Position numbers and translations under genes: made by a program. Source: DASRAJ01 sp039920305 (GTDB lineage: Bacteria > Bacteroidota > Bacteroidia > Chitinophagales > UBA10324). Taken from it: a stretch of DNA of 6,977 bases. Shown piece by piece: positions 1 through 6,772 of this stretch. Under the pieces are notes generated by a model. The model was not told the origin of the DNA. It searched no databases and worked only from the letters and a program-made list of their open reading frames with translations. Position 1 is the stretch's first letter, and every line of letters starts with the position of its first letter. The DNA is taken from NCBI GenBank assembly GCA_039920305.1, contig JBDSEA010000039.1, positions 1 to 6,977 on the forward strand, written 5' to 3'.

Positions 1-876
1 CATGTTTCCAGGGCTTCCGGCATTACCATTAACCAATGGCTTCAGCGAATGATGGTTGAAAGGCTTGAAAAAAAGACGGAGCCAATTATTGAGGCGTTAA
101 AAAAAAATGAAAACAACTGGGAAGATACATTCTACCAGTTTCTTGCAAGGGCATTCGGTTCAAGGGTGAATGCGGAACCGTTTCACATGCTCGCGCTTGC
201 ATTACCCGTTAAAATACTTGCGAAGCATAAGAACAGCTTATTTCAGCTTGAGGCGTTGTTATTTGGAACTGCAGGCTTTTTGAATGAGAGGTTTGCTGAT
301 GAGTATCCGGGTCAATTGAAAAAAGAATTTGATTTTCTGCGCAAGAAATATGCTATAGTTCCTATGAAAAAGTATGTCTGGAAATTTTTACGACTGCGCC
401 CTGCAAATTTCCCGACCATCCGCTTAGCTCAGTTTTCTCAGCTGGTTTTCAATTCAAATCATCTTCTTTCAAAAATATTGAAACCGGATGGCATTAAGTC
501 GCTATTCGAGCTTTTCAATCATACACCATCCGCATATTGGCATACACACTACTTGTTTGACAAGTTTTCAGATATAAAGGAAAAAAAATTCGGATCTGCC
601 GCCACGGAGTTGCTCCTGATCAACACCGTAGTGCCTTTTCTTTTTGTTTACGGAAAACTGCGTGATGAAGAGCAATACATTGAGAAGTCTTTCCAACTGC
701 TCGGTGAAGTTCCGGCTGAAAAGAACGAGATCATTTCCCGGTGGAAGCAGACCGGCATCAACGCAAAATCGGCATTTGACTCACAGGCGTTGCTGCAGTT
801 AAAAAATATTTATTGCACAAACTTTCGCTGTCTCGATTGCGCCATAGGTCACAAGATCCTTTCTGTGCAGCAATAA
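1..876 (+). CDS. DUF2851 family protein, C-terminal part (5' end outside window)
   Basis: The reading frame is open from base 1, before the first ATG at 49, and the residues before that ATG (HVSRASGITINQWLQR) fit the rest of the protein. I therefore treat this as a gene truncated by the window edge, not one starting at 49. 291 residues are visible; family members are usually a little over 400, from memory. The sequence resembles DUF2851, a protein family common in Bacteroidota with no established function. The C-terminus carries C-x4-C-x2-C-x3-H (Cys272, Cys277, Cys280, His284 of the visible part, within CTNFRCLDCAIGH), a conserved-looking tail that could bind a metal; that role is inference. 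There is no signal peptide or membrane segment in the visible part. The stop codon TAA (874-876) directly abuts the stop of the convergent bshB1 gene. The family assignment is fairly secure; the function is unknown. Confidence 0.82.
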   Translation, partial: HVSRASGITINQWLQRMMVERLEKKTEPIIEALKKNENNWEDTFYQFLARAFGSRVNAEPFHMLALALPVKILAKHKNSLFQLEALLFGTAGFLNERFADEYPGQLKKEFDFLRKKYAIVPMKKYVWKFLRLRPANFPTIRLAQFSQLVFNSNHLLSKILKPDGIKSLFELFNHTPSAYWHTHYLFDKFSDIKEKKFGSAATELLLINTVVPFLFVYGKLRDEEQYIEKSFQLLGEVPAEKNEIISRWKQTGINAKSAFDSQALLQLKNIYCTNFRCLDCAIGHKILSVQQ

Positions 877-1593
877 TTATTTCAATACGAAGAAATGGTC
901 AATGCCTGTTTTTCTGTCGGTTGTGAAATTTTCAGCGTAATCCACACCAATCATTTTTCCCAGTGTCTGTGCCCGAAATTCCAGTGATGTTAAAAACGCT
1001 GCAGTAGAAATATAGGTAACAGGCTCTTTTGAAGAGGCATCATAAAATTGTGAGCGAAAACAACGGATGGCTTCCATTCTCATGTCCCAGTATCCTGAAA
1101 TATCAATTAATACATCGGGATCGAGCCACTGATCCTGCACGTAATGGTATAGTAACCTGGGCCTCCATGGATCCTGGCGAATCCCTTCTGAACGGGTTTC
1201 AATTTTTTTTAGTCCTGACAGAAAGCATGCATCGCGAACAAGCTCTGCTCCCCGTCCATGATCAGGATGGCGATCAGCAATGGCATTGGCAAGTACAATT
1301 TCCGGATGATATTTCCTGATCATCTTGATCACCTGCAAGCGGTGCGTCTCGTCATTAAAAAAAAAACCATCACGCATGCCGAGGTTTTCACGGGCATTAA
1401 TACCCATTATACTGGTGGCAGCTGCAGCCTCTTCACTGCGGATTTCGGCCGAGCCGCGTGTTCCTAATTCTCCCCTTGTAAGATCGACAATGCCCACTTT
1501 GTATCCCAGAGAAACATGTTTTATGATTGTACCGGCGCATGAGAGTTCCACATCATCAGGGTGAGCACCAAAAGCGAGAAGATCAAGTTTCAT
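877..1593 (-). CDS. bshB1: Bacillithiol biosynthesis deacetylase BshB1
   Basis: A 238-residue LmbE/PIG-L family zinc deacetylase. BshB1 removes the acetyl group from N-acetylglucosaminyl-malate to give GlcN-malate, the second step of bacillithiol synthesis in the cytosol, before BshC adds cysteine. The N-terminal AHPDD motif (residues 10-14) supplies zinc ligands His11 and Asp14 and the likely general base Asp13. The second motif RHPDH (108-112) supplies the third ligand His112 and the active-site His109. The segment TRGELGTRGS (39-48) and the C-terminal YAENF (219-223) are typical of BshB1 rather than of other LmbE proteins. Length is normal for the family. The start ATG (1591-1593) sits directly before the conserved first beta strand; no clear Shine-Dalgarno is seen, as is common in Bacteroidota. 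No bshA or bshC lies in the window, so the pathway would have to be completed elsewhere in the genome. Confidence 0.93.
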   Translation of the reverse strand: MKLDLLAFGAHPDDVELSCAGTIIKHVSLGYKVGIVDLTRGELGTRGSAEIRSEEAAAATSIMGINARENLGMRDGFFFNDETHRLQVIKMIRKYHPEIVLANAIADRHPDHGRGAELVRDACFLSGLKKIETRSEGIRQDPWRPRLLYHYVQDQWLDPDVLIDISGYWDMRMEAIRCFRSQFYDASSKEPVTYISTAAFLTSLEFRAQTLGKMIGVDYAENFTTDRKTGIDHFFVLK

Positions 1594-1717
1594 AGGGCAA
1601 AGAAAAAGTTATTCCCGAAAAATTCCCGTGAAGCTTTTAATAGTTATGCGCAATGATGGCTTTAATAGTGTAAAATGCCCATAATGTTTAGCATGATTAA
1701 ATTTATTTTGCAGGGCA
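1594..1717. promoter_or_regulatory. Divergent intergenic region between bshB1 and idi
   Basis: This 124-bp AT-rich gap must hold the promoters of both divergent genes. Only near matches to the Bacteroidota -7 box TAnnTTTG are visible. The best on the plus strand is TTATTTTG at 1703-1710 (7 of 8), but it lies so close to the idi ATG that it would give an almost leaderless transcript. A short direct repeat ATTCCCG occurs at 1611-1617 and 1622-1628; its meaning is unknown and it could be chance. No riboswitch or terminator is recognised. Confidence 0.35.
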
Positions 1718-2257
1718 ATGAAAATAAAAGAAGAAGTTATTTTAGTAAACCACCTGGGGAAAAAAGTAGGGATTGCTGAAAAATTGCAGGCACATCAGCA
1801 TGGACTATTGCACCGGGCTTTCAGTATTTTTATTTTCAATGGGCGGAAAGAAATGCTGTTACAGAAACGAGCCTCCCGTAAATATCACTTTGCCGGATTA
1901 TGGAGCAATGCATGTTGCAGTCATCCCCGGAATGGAGAAAGAATTTTATCGGCTGCCAGCAGAAGACTGAGGGAGGAATTAAATTTAGAAACCACTCTTG
2001 AATCACAGGGATCAGTAACCTACAAATTTCATGACTTAAAAAGCGGGTTGACGGAGCATGAACTGGATTACATATTTACAGGAAGCTTTGACGGTGAAAT
2101 CAGCTTCGACCCGGCTGAAGTAGAAGCAGTTTGGTGGATTTCATTACCACAGCTCAAGAAGGAAATGACTGCTTTTCCGGAAAAATTTACACCGTGGTTT
2201 ATTTACATCATGAATGAGCTTGTCACATTTCAGACTTTCTCAAAAACCAATCGGTAG
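1718..2257 (+). CDS. idi: Isopentenyl-diphosphate delta-isomerase, type 1
   Basis: A 179-residue Nudix-fold enzyme that interconverts isopentenyl diphosphate and dimethylallyl diphosphate, supplying both C5 units for isoprenoid chains such as quinone tails and carriers. By alignment with the E. coli enzyme from memory, the metal ligands are His26, His32, His69, Glu113 and Glu115, and the catalytic pair is Cys67 (in NACCSHP, 64-70) and Glu115 (in TEHELDY, 112-118). The Nudix-like helix REELNLE lies at 85-91. All key residues are present and the length is typical, so it should be active. The start ATG at 1718 gives a normal N-terminus (MKIKEEVILVN). The last 28 bp overlap, in antisense, the 3' end of the convergent methyltransferase gene. 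This is the flavin-independent type 1 enzyme, not the FMN-dependent type 2. Confidence 0.95.
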   Translation: MKIKEEVILVNHLGKKVGIAEKLQAHQHGLLHRAFSIFIFNGRKEMLLQKRASRKYHFAGLWSNACCSHPRNGERILSAASRRLREELNLETTLESQGSVTYKFHDLKSGLTEHELDYIFTGSFDGEISFDPAEVEAVWWISLPQLKKEMTAFPEKFTPWFIYIMNELVTFQTFSKTNR

Positions 2258-3135
2258 TGATCCATGATTTCTCTTTCAAAACATATCCTGTTGGGGCTGA
2301 TGCTGAAGATTTCTGCCTGATGGCGAAATTCTTTATTAAGAATATAGCTTGGTATCAATGAGAGGTAGAGCAGGTATTTTTCAATATTAAATTCCCTGAA
2401 TTTTTTTCTCCATTGACGGATTGTTTCAATATAGTCAAGTCGTCCGCTGCTTTTTGAAATCAGCTTAAAGCCGGGTTCCGCATTTCTTATAACCATCTCA
2501 GGACCATACGGCAGCCATGATCCGGGAAATTCTTTTTCCATGAGCGCAAGTACATGCGCATCAGAACCATTGGGTGCGTGGATGTCGAATTGATCATAGT
2601 CAATCATGTTTTTGCTAAAGGTCATCGTTTGCATATAAAACCTTCCGCCTGCAGGCAATAAATTGTAAAGTGACTGAAAGAAATTACGATAAATTAATTC
2701 CTGCCTTCCGGCTTTCCAATCGGAGACGGAACAAAAATGCTCGAGACCTCCAATACAACTTATTGCGTCAAATAATCCAAAGTCTTCAGGCTTAACATCC
2801 CGGCAATCTTTTACCCGCACATCCAGTCCATTGGCGCGGCATGCATTTGCCTGGCCTTCAGATAATGTTAATCCAATGCCCTTAACTCCACGCTCTGTTG
2901 CTAAGTATTTAAGAAACGGCCCCCAGCCGCACGCCATGTCAAGCACCTTGGTGTTCCTGCCGATATTCAGATGGTCAGCAATGAATTGATGCTTTCTTTT
3001 CTGCGCTTCTCCAAGGGTTAATGAAAAATCACCGTCGTATTTAGCGCCGCTGTAATCACCGGTTTCTCCCATGCTCAGGCGGAATATCCTGTCAATCGTG
3101 GTATAGGTGAAATCCAAATCTTTCTTATCCGCCAT
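2230..3135 (-). CDS. Cyclopropane-fatty-acid-synthase-like SAM-dependent methyltransferase
   Basis: A 301-residue class I methyltransferase of the CFA synthase / mycolic acid cyclopropane synthase family, which methylates C=C bonds of acyl chains using S-adenosylmethionine. Visible marks: an N-terminal YSGAKY (28-33) followed by TLGEAQ (40-45), matching the family's YSCAYW...L..AQ; SAM motif I VLDMACGWG (64-72); GLTLSEGQ (88-95); GLEHF (130-134); and DYIETIRQW (234-242) near the C-terminus. It is shorter than E. coli Cfa (about 380 residues) because it lacks the N-terminal accessory domain, and resembles mycobacterial enzymes in size. By remembered alignment to E. coli Cfa, two bicarbonate-site side chains are replaced: Cys139 is Gly30 and His266 is Gln169, while Glu239 (Glu132) and Tyr317 (Tyr235) are kept. 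The product may therefore not be a cyclopropane; a methyl or methylene branch, or another substrate, is possible. No signal peptide. The start ATG (3133-3135) is preceded by a weak purine tract. Confidence 0.85.
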   Translation of the reverse strand: MADKKDLDFTYTTIDRIFRLSMGETGDYSGAKYDGDFSLTLGEAQKRKHQFIADHLNIGRNTKVLDMACGWGPFLKYLATERGVKGIGLTLSEGQANACRANGLDVRVKDCRDVKPEDFGLFDAISCIGGLEHFCSVSDWKAGRQELIYRNFFQSLYNLLPAGGRFYMQTMTFSKNMIDYDQFDIHAPNGSDAHVLALMEKEFPGSWLPYGPEMVIRNAEPGFKLISKSSGRLDYIETIRQWRKKFREFNIEKYLLYLSLIPSYILNKEFRHQAEIFSISPNRICFEREIMDHYRLVFEKV

Positions 3136-3521
3136 TTATCTTCTATGAAGCAAGCACCGCTGAATGCTCAGTGTTTTAGTTTATTTATTATTCAGGGATT
3201 ACCCTTATTCAACACCCATGTTACAGGAATGCAAATATAATTGCCGGAACAAATTATTATACAGTGTGGTGTGCCGGATAGTGATGATCTATGGAAGTAA
3301 GGAGGTATAAAATCATTTCTGCAGATTATCAGAACCCCCAGTTTCAGATTGTGACATACTCCGGTCCTCATCTTACTATTCATTCTGATTTCACCTGGAG
3401 AGTTTAAAACATTTTCACCGAAGTAAATCTACCCGGTTCATGTGAATTCAAATCTGGCAAATGAGTATAAGTGACAATAGATCATTCGATATACATCCAC
3501 TGATTTGTATCCTGAAATCTT
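3136..3521. other. Intergenic region without recognisable gene
   Basis: About 390 bp between the methyltransferase start and the sorting-domain relic. Short open frames exist, the longest at 3192-3383 on the minus strand, but their translations are rich in Cys, His and Ile, show no family resemblance and lack a ribosome binding site, so I do not call them. The only feature I can point to is a candidate promoter -7 box for the methyltransferase at 3232-3239. It may be decayed sequence of the gene whose C-terminal end survives at 3522-3763, but no similarity remains that I can see. Confidence 0.5.
3232..3239 (-). promoter_or_regulatory. Candidate -7 box for the methyltransferase gene
   Basis: Read on the minus strand this is TATATTTG, an exact match to the Bacteroidota TAnnTTTG element, about 96 bp upstream of the methyltransferase ATG. 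No convincing TTG -33 element is found at the usual distance, so support is only partial and chance occurrence in AT-rich DNA is possible. Confidence 0.3.
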
Positions 3522-3763
3522 TCAATCAAGGATAATAATCTTCTTCCTGAAAAAGCTATTCCAGCATTTTATTTCAATAAAATAAATGCCGATGGGAGCA
3601 TTCAGCTTGATCTCTATCTTCCAGCCCATCACCGGATCTTCACCAATCAATGAAAAAACTTTTTGATCCGGCAGATTTACGATGTCATGTGAAAGTGCAT
3701 CTTCACCGGCCTCATAAATCTCAATTGTGAAATTTTAATAAATGGATTGCTGACTGTTTTCCG
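3522..3763 (-). pseudogene. Relic of a T9SS C-terminal sorting domain (duplicate of the one at 3848-4090)
   Basis: On the minus strand, 3734 down to 3522 is an open run of 70 codons plus TGA, beginning NFTIEIYEAGED and ending RKKIIILD, with no start codon or signal peptide. It aligns without a gap to the last 70 residues of the neighbouring T9SS protein (NFTIEFSKAGEE to KQKIIVTW); I count 35 identities by hand. Shared sorting-domain marks are QKV, the EI.LN.P.GIYF.EIK core and the KII end. Just upstream of the run the frame is broken by TAA at 3735-3737. In the next frame, 3735-3763 encodes VSNPFIK, which lines up with SPNPSNG of the intact copy if one A is restored in the A4 run there. An alternative reading keeps the same frame (NSQQSIY, then TAA), implying a small deletion. 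Both readings meet another stop within a few codons upstream. It is most likely the remaining tail of a tandem paralogue whose body has been lost. Confidence 0.8.
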
Positions 3764-3847
3764 TTAACTAAAGAAAAAAATTCTGTTTATCTGAATTATA
3801 GCCCAAAATTTCTTAGCATCTGTAAACAAAATGCAGCATAATTTCAA

Positions 3848-5773
3848 CTACCAGGTAACAATAATCTTTTGTTTTTCCAGATAATTTTTCGTTTTTATCT
3901 CAGCGAAATAAATGCCACGGGGAACGTTTAGCATGATCTCTTTCTTCAGGACGATTTCAGCCCTTTCCCTGTTCAGAGAATATACCTTTTGACCAAGGGT
4001 ATTTATAATGTCCACCAACAAAATTTCTTCACCTGCCTTACTGAATTCAATCGTAAAATTTCCATTGGAGGGGTTGGGCGAAATATGAATACTTCCCGTA
4101 CTATTTTGTAATTCAATGCCAGTGATGGTCACATATTTGGAAGCTGAGCTGCTGCAACCATTGCCATCACCGATGATGACAGTGTACAGGCCGGTTTGAA
4201 ATACGTCGAGGGATTGATTGGTAGCGCTGGGAATATCCACACTGTTAAGCTGCCATTGATAAGTAGCTGCTGCACTGGATGTAAGTGTATAATCCATCTG
4301 CGTGATTGTAGGTAAGCTGGGTGTAGCAAACACAGTAATATAATTTGTAAGAGTGAAAGTATCAGTACCAAAAGGTCCTGAAGTGATCAGGGTTACGTCA
4401 TACATCCCCGGTGTATCGTAGCAAATCTGTGATGGATTTTCATCAGTGGAAGAGGAAGGACTGCCACCCGGAAAAAACCATTGCCACGATGTAGGATTAT
4501 TGGCTGAAGAATCGAAAAAGCTGATACAGAACTTTTCACACACTTCAGTCTCTGACGCGGTGAATGCAGGCGATGAACCGTAAACTCTTAATTCCGTCCC
4601 GCTGCCTGCAATGGCAAGAAGGTTATTGGAACCCAGAGCACAGCCGCTTGTATTTAAATCAGGAATGGTTTCAGTAAAGACCGGGGTGAGATCAGGGTTG
4701 GTGCATTGAAACGTACTCCCGGTTGCTATATAAACTTTTCCATCAGAACCCACTGAAATAGTTTCAATAAATAGTGATGGTGATCCTAAAGCATCTGATG
4801 AATCTATAATCGCTCCCGAAGATTTCATAAGTCTGAGGATCTTACCATTGGAGGGAACATATATGGTACTATCGGGGCTTTCCGCCATATAGCTGAAAGG
4901 TGCATATCCGGTTGTTGGTGTTGTCCATAGCACACTCAGTGAATCGCCATCATCTTTGAATGCAGTAATCTGTCCTCCTGCATCGGTGGTTTGAGCATAA
5001 AGAGTTCCGTCAGAACCTGTCATCAGAATGGTTTGAGTATTCTGCCCGTTCGGATAAATGGCGATGGTGTATTTAATGTTTCCTGTATTAATGTCCATCG
5101 CAGTTATTGATTCAGCAGCATTCTGCTGAACATATACCGTGCTGTCAAACACGGTAGGGCAGAGGTAACCTAATACATAGGGATAAATGAAAGTTTCCCA
5201 TACGGTGCTGCCATCTGTTCCATTGATCCTTAATAAATTCAAATAGCCCTCAATCAATAAGTCTCCATCGGAAGTAAACGCGCATCCGATCGGATATGCA
5301 GGTTTTATTAACTTCTCAGTGGCCCATAAACGTACCCCGGTTAATGCATCGAGCGCAATCAGTGAATCTCCGTATATAGCTTCGAGAAACTGCATCACAT
5401 AAACTTTTCCATCCCTGATACCAATGGGTATGGATCTTCCGGTCCCATTGGTAACATCAGCCGTCCATAGTAATTGGCCGGTATTCAAATCATGACAGAC
5501 AACTGGTGAATTTGTAAGTGAAATATACCTGGAGGTGACAACAACCTGGTCTTCAATAAATACAGGAAATCCAAATGCTCCCGTTTGAGTTCCCTGCCAT
5601 TTAATAGCAGGTGTTTGAGGACCCGGAATTGGTGAAAGTCCGTTGCGTGAAGAATTTCCTCCGCAATTATTCCAGTCCTGTGCCTGAGGAGAAAATGGCA
5701 ACACACTCATGATACAAACAATTATAAAAATTCCCGCCGGAAGGTGTGAGATAGATAGTAATTTTTGTTTCAT
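3848..5773 (-). CDS. Secreted T9SS cargo protein with PQQ-like beta-propeller, PKD and Ig-like domains
   Basis: A 641-residue exported protein. Residues 1-32 form a Sec signal peptide (basic start MKQK, hydrophobic stretch at 14-27, likely cleavage after AQ at 31-32). Residues about 57-400 look like a PQQ/WD-type beta-propeller, with repeated D..TG..LW elements at 95-103, 142-150, 186-192 and 227-235 and recurring DG.VY.. strands (121-126, 255-259, 344-349). Residues about 403-483 are a PKD domain (WQWFFPGGSPSSS, ENPSQICYDTPGMYDVTL). About 484-552 is an Ig-like module (YQWQLNSVDIPSATNQSL) ending near GCSS. From 563 to 641 lies a type A sorting domain (HISPNPSNGNFTIEF, GQKVYSL, PRGIYFAEI), which directs export by the type IX system and attachment to the cell surface. 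No catalytic residues are recognised; binding or adhesion is the best guess. Enzyme function in the propeller cannot be excluded. No gene of the T9SS machinery itself is in the window. Confidence 0.9.
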   Translation of the reverse strand: MKQKLLSISHLPAGIFIIVCIMSVLPFSPQAQDWNNCGGNSSRNGLSPIPGPQTPAIKWQGTQTGAFGFPVFIEDQVVVTSRYISLTNSPVVCHDLNTGQLLWTADVTNGTGRSIPIGIRDGKVYVMQFLEAIYGDSLIALDALTGVRLWATEKLIKPAYPIGCAFTSDGDLLIEGYLNLLRINGTDGSTVWETFIYPYVLGYLCPTVFDSTVYVQQNAAESITAMDINTGNIKYTIAIYPNGQNTQTILMTGSDGTLYAQTTDAGGQITAFKDDGDSLSVLWTTPTTGYAPFSYMAESPDSTIYVPSNGKILRLMKSSGAIIDSSDALGSPSLFIETISVGSDGKVYIATGSTFQCTNPDLTPVFTETIPDLNTSGCALGSNNLLAIAGSGTELRVYGSSPAFTASETEVCEKFCISFFDSSANNPTSWQWFFPGGSPSSSTDENPSQICYDTPGMYDVTLITSGPFGTDTFTLTNYITVFATPSLPTITQMDYTLTSSAAATYQWQLNSVDIPSATNQSLDVFQTGLYTVIIGDGNGCSSSASKYVTITGIELQNSTGSIHISPNPSNGNFTIEFSKAGEEILLVDIINTLGQKVYSLNRERAEIVLKKEIMLNVPRGIYFAEIKTKNYLEKQKIIVTW

Positions 5774-5918
5774 ATTGATTGAAGTTAATGGTGGTTGAAT
5801 GTTTGGAACTTGCCCTGTCGATGCTCACCGAAACTAAACTAAATATTAAGAAATCACTTACTCATTTCATCCTTTACAGTTCAGGTTGAATCTTATCATA
5901 CATATAAATAAATATTAC

Positions 5919-6611
5919 TCAGCCATTCCCGTAAACCTTCAGCACCGTTTCTCTTAAAGGCAATCCTTTTTCAGAACAAATGATTTCAAGAAGCTCAGCA
6001 ATCTGTCCAGGTTTTACCCATGTACCGAAGTTTGCATCGGGCATGCTACGGCGGTTTTCAGGTGTATCAATTGTACCCGGAGCGATCACAGTGCAGGTTA
6101 CATCTTTTCCTTTCGCTTCTTCATTCAGAAACTCTGCGAGCCTGAACAACAGGGATTTTGAAAGTGCATAACCCATTGCATCCTTACCCCTCTTGGCCTC
6201 AAGTGCCGGCCGGGATCCAATAAATACGATCCGGCCTGAGTTATTTTTCATCATGTGAGCAAACAGCGGCCGTGCAACAAAATAACTTGTAGAAAAATTT
6301 AGTGAATACTGCTTCAGCAGATCAGTTCCGGATGTATTTTCAATATTGCCTGCAGCAAATCCTCCCGCGAGAAGTAGTGCAGCATCAATCGTTTTATATT
6401 TTGCAATTGCCTGTTGAACAAAGCCCGACGTTTCTTCCTCATTTATCAGGTTTACAGCAACTACTTCGAGGTTTACATGAGCAGATACAGAATTAATGGA
6501 CTTTGCATTCGAAACAGTCGCAAGTACCTGATAGTCCTTACTTAAAAATTCCTGAGTAACTGCAGCGCCTAAATTTCCGGCAGCACCTGTTATGATTACG
6601 GTCTTCTGCAT
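5919..6611 (-). CDS. Short-chain dehydrogenase/reductase resembling quinoid dihydropteridine reductase
   Basis: A 230-residue Rossmann-fold oxidoreductase of the SDR superfamily. The nucleotide-binding glycine motif is TGAAGNLG (8-15). LAGG (81-84) takes the place of the usual NNAG. The catalytic residues are Asn105, Ser133 (IGSRPA), Tyr148 and Lys152 (YALSK). After beta strand 6 comes APGTIDTPENRRSMPDANF (177-195) followed by W198; this DTPxNRxSMPxAxFxxW string closely matches what I remember of animal quinoid dihydropteridine reductase (QDPR), as do the AGG and ALSK-type segments. The true animal enzyme lacks the catalytic serine, which is present here, so a related NAD(P)H-dependent reductase with a different substrate is equally possible. 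Start ATG at 6609-6611 precedes the first beta strand directly. It is 145 bp upstream of the T9SS gene on the same strand; co-transcription is uncertain. Confidence 0.88.
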   Translation of the reverse strand: MQKTVIITGAAGNLGAAVTQEFLSKDYQVLATVSNAKSINSVSAHVNLEVVAVNLINEEETSGFVQQAIAKYKTIDAALLLAGGFAAGNIENTSGTDLLKQYSLNFSTSYFVARPLFAHMMKNNSGRIVFIGSRPALEAKRGKDAMGYALSKSLLFRLAEFLNEEAKGKDVTCTVIAPGTIDTPENRRSMPDANFGTWVKPGQIAELLEIICSEKGLPLRETVLKVYGNG

Positions 6612-6663
6612 TTTTAGAGATTAAGGAAAAAAAAGGACTGAAGCAATCACAACGCCCGCATAT

Positions 6664-6715
6664 GGTGTGATCCCGATGCGACTAACCTCTTTGCATCAGG
6701 TTGCAGCACTTAGCA
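6664..6715. other. Possible structured element: nested and interleaved inverted repeats
   Basis: Read on the plus strand, TGGTG (6663-6667) and CACCA (6715-6719) could pair as an outer stem. Inside, GATGC (6674-6678) is complementary to GCATC (6694-6698), and AACCT (6683-6687) to AGGTT (6699-6703). The two inner pairs are interleaved, so they form either alternative hairpins or a pseudoknot, on either strand. On the minus strand the element would lie in the 5' leader of the dehydrogenase gene; on the plus strand it lies just upstream of the recombinase promoter. It matches no riboswitch class I can recognise, and stems of 5 bp can arise by chance. Confidence 0.25.
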
Positions 6716-6724
6716 CCAAACTAC

Positions 6725-6758
6725 TTGGTTATCAGTGCATTGTGTGTATCTATCTTTG
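6725..6758 (+). promoter_or_regulatory. Bacteroidota-type promoter for the recombinase gene
   Basis: TATCTTTG at 6751-6758 is an exact match to the -7 consensus TAnnTTTG, and TTG at 6725-6727 is a -33 candidate with a spacer of 23 bp, slightly longer than the typical spacing. The expected transcription start around 6765 leaves a leader of about 75 nt before the recombinase ATG at 6842. This is the best promoter match I found in the window. Confidence 0.5.
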
Positions 6759-6772
6759 CAGCACCCTGCGAT

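Noticed and set aside
49..51. ATG at 49 as the real start of the DUF2851 gene
   Set aside because: The frame is open and family-like back to base 1, and the protein from 49 would be far shorter than the family; the gene is cut by the window edge.
1029..1564. Three plus-strand open frames inside bshB1
   Set aside because: They are antisense to a well-conserved enzyme gene and their translations show no recognisable motif.
3192..3383. 63-residue minus-strand open frame in the intergenic gap
   Set aside because: No family resemblance, no ribosome binding site, unusual Cys/His/Ile-rich composition; fits random open sequence.
3566..3583. Perfect 8-bp AT-only inverted repeat (ATTTTATT, 2 nt, AATAAAAT), considered as a terminator
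   Set aside because: No G or C in the stem and only a 2-nt loop; it falls inside the codons for the IGIYFIEIK part of the sorting-domain relic and is explained by that sequence.
6663..6772. SAM-I riboswitch on the minus strand (GGTGCTAA resembles the 3' part of the S-box)
   Set aside because: The other conserved parts of the S-box, such as GGAGGGA and GGCAACC, are absent, and the downstream gene has no link to methionine metabolism.
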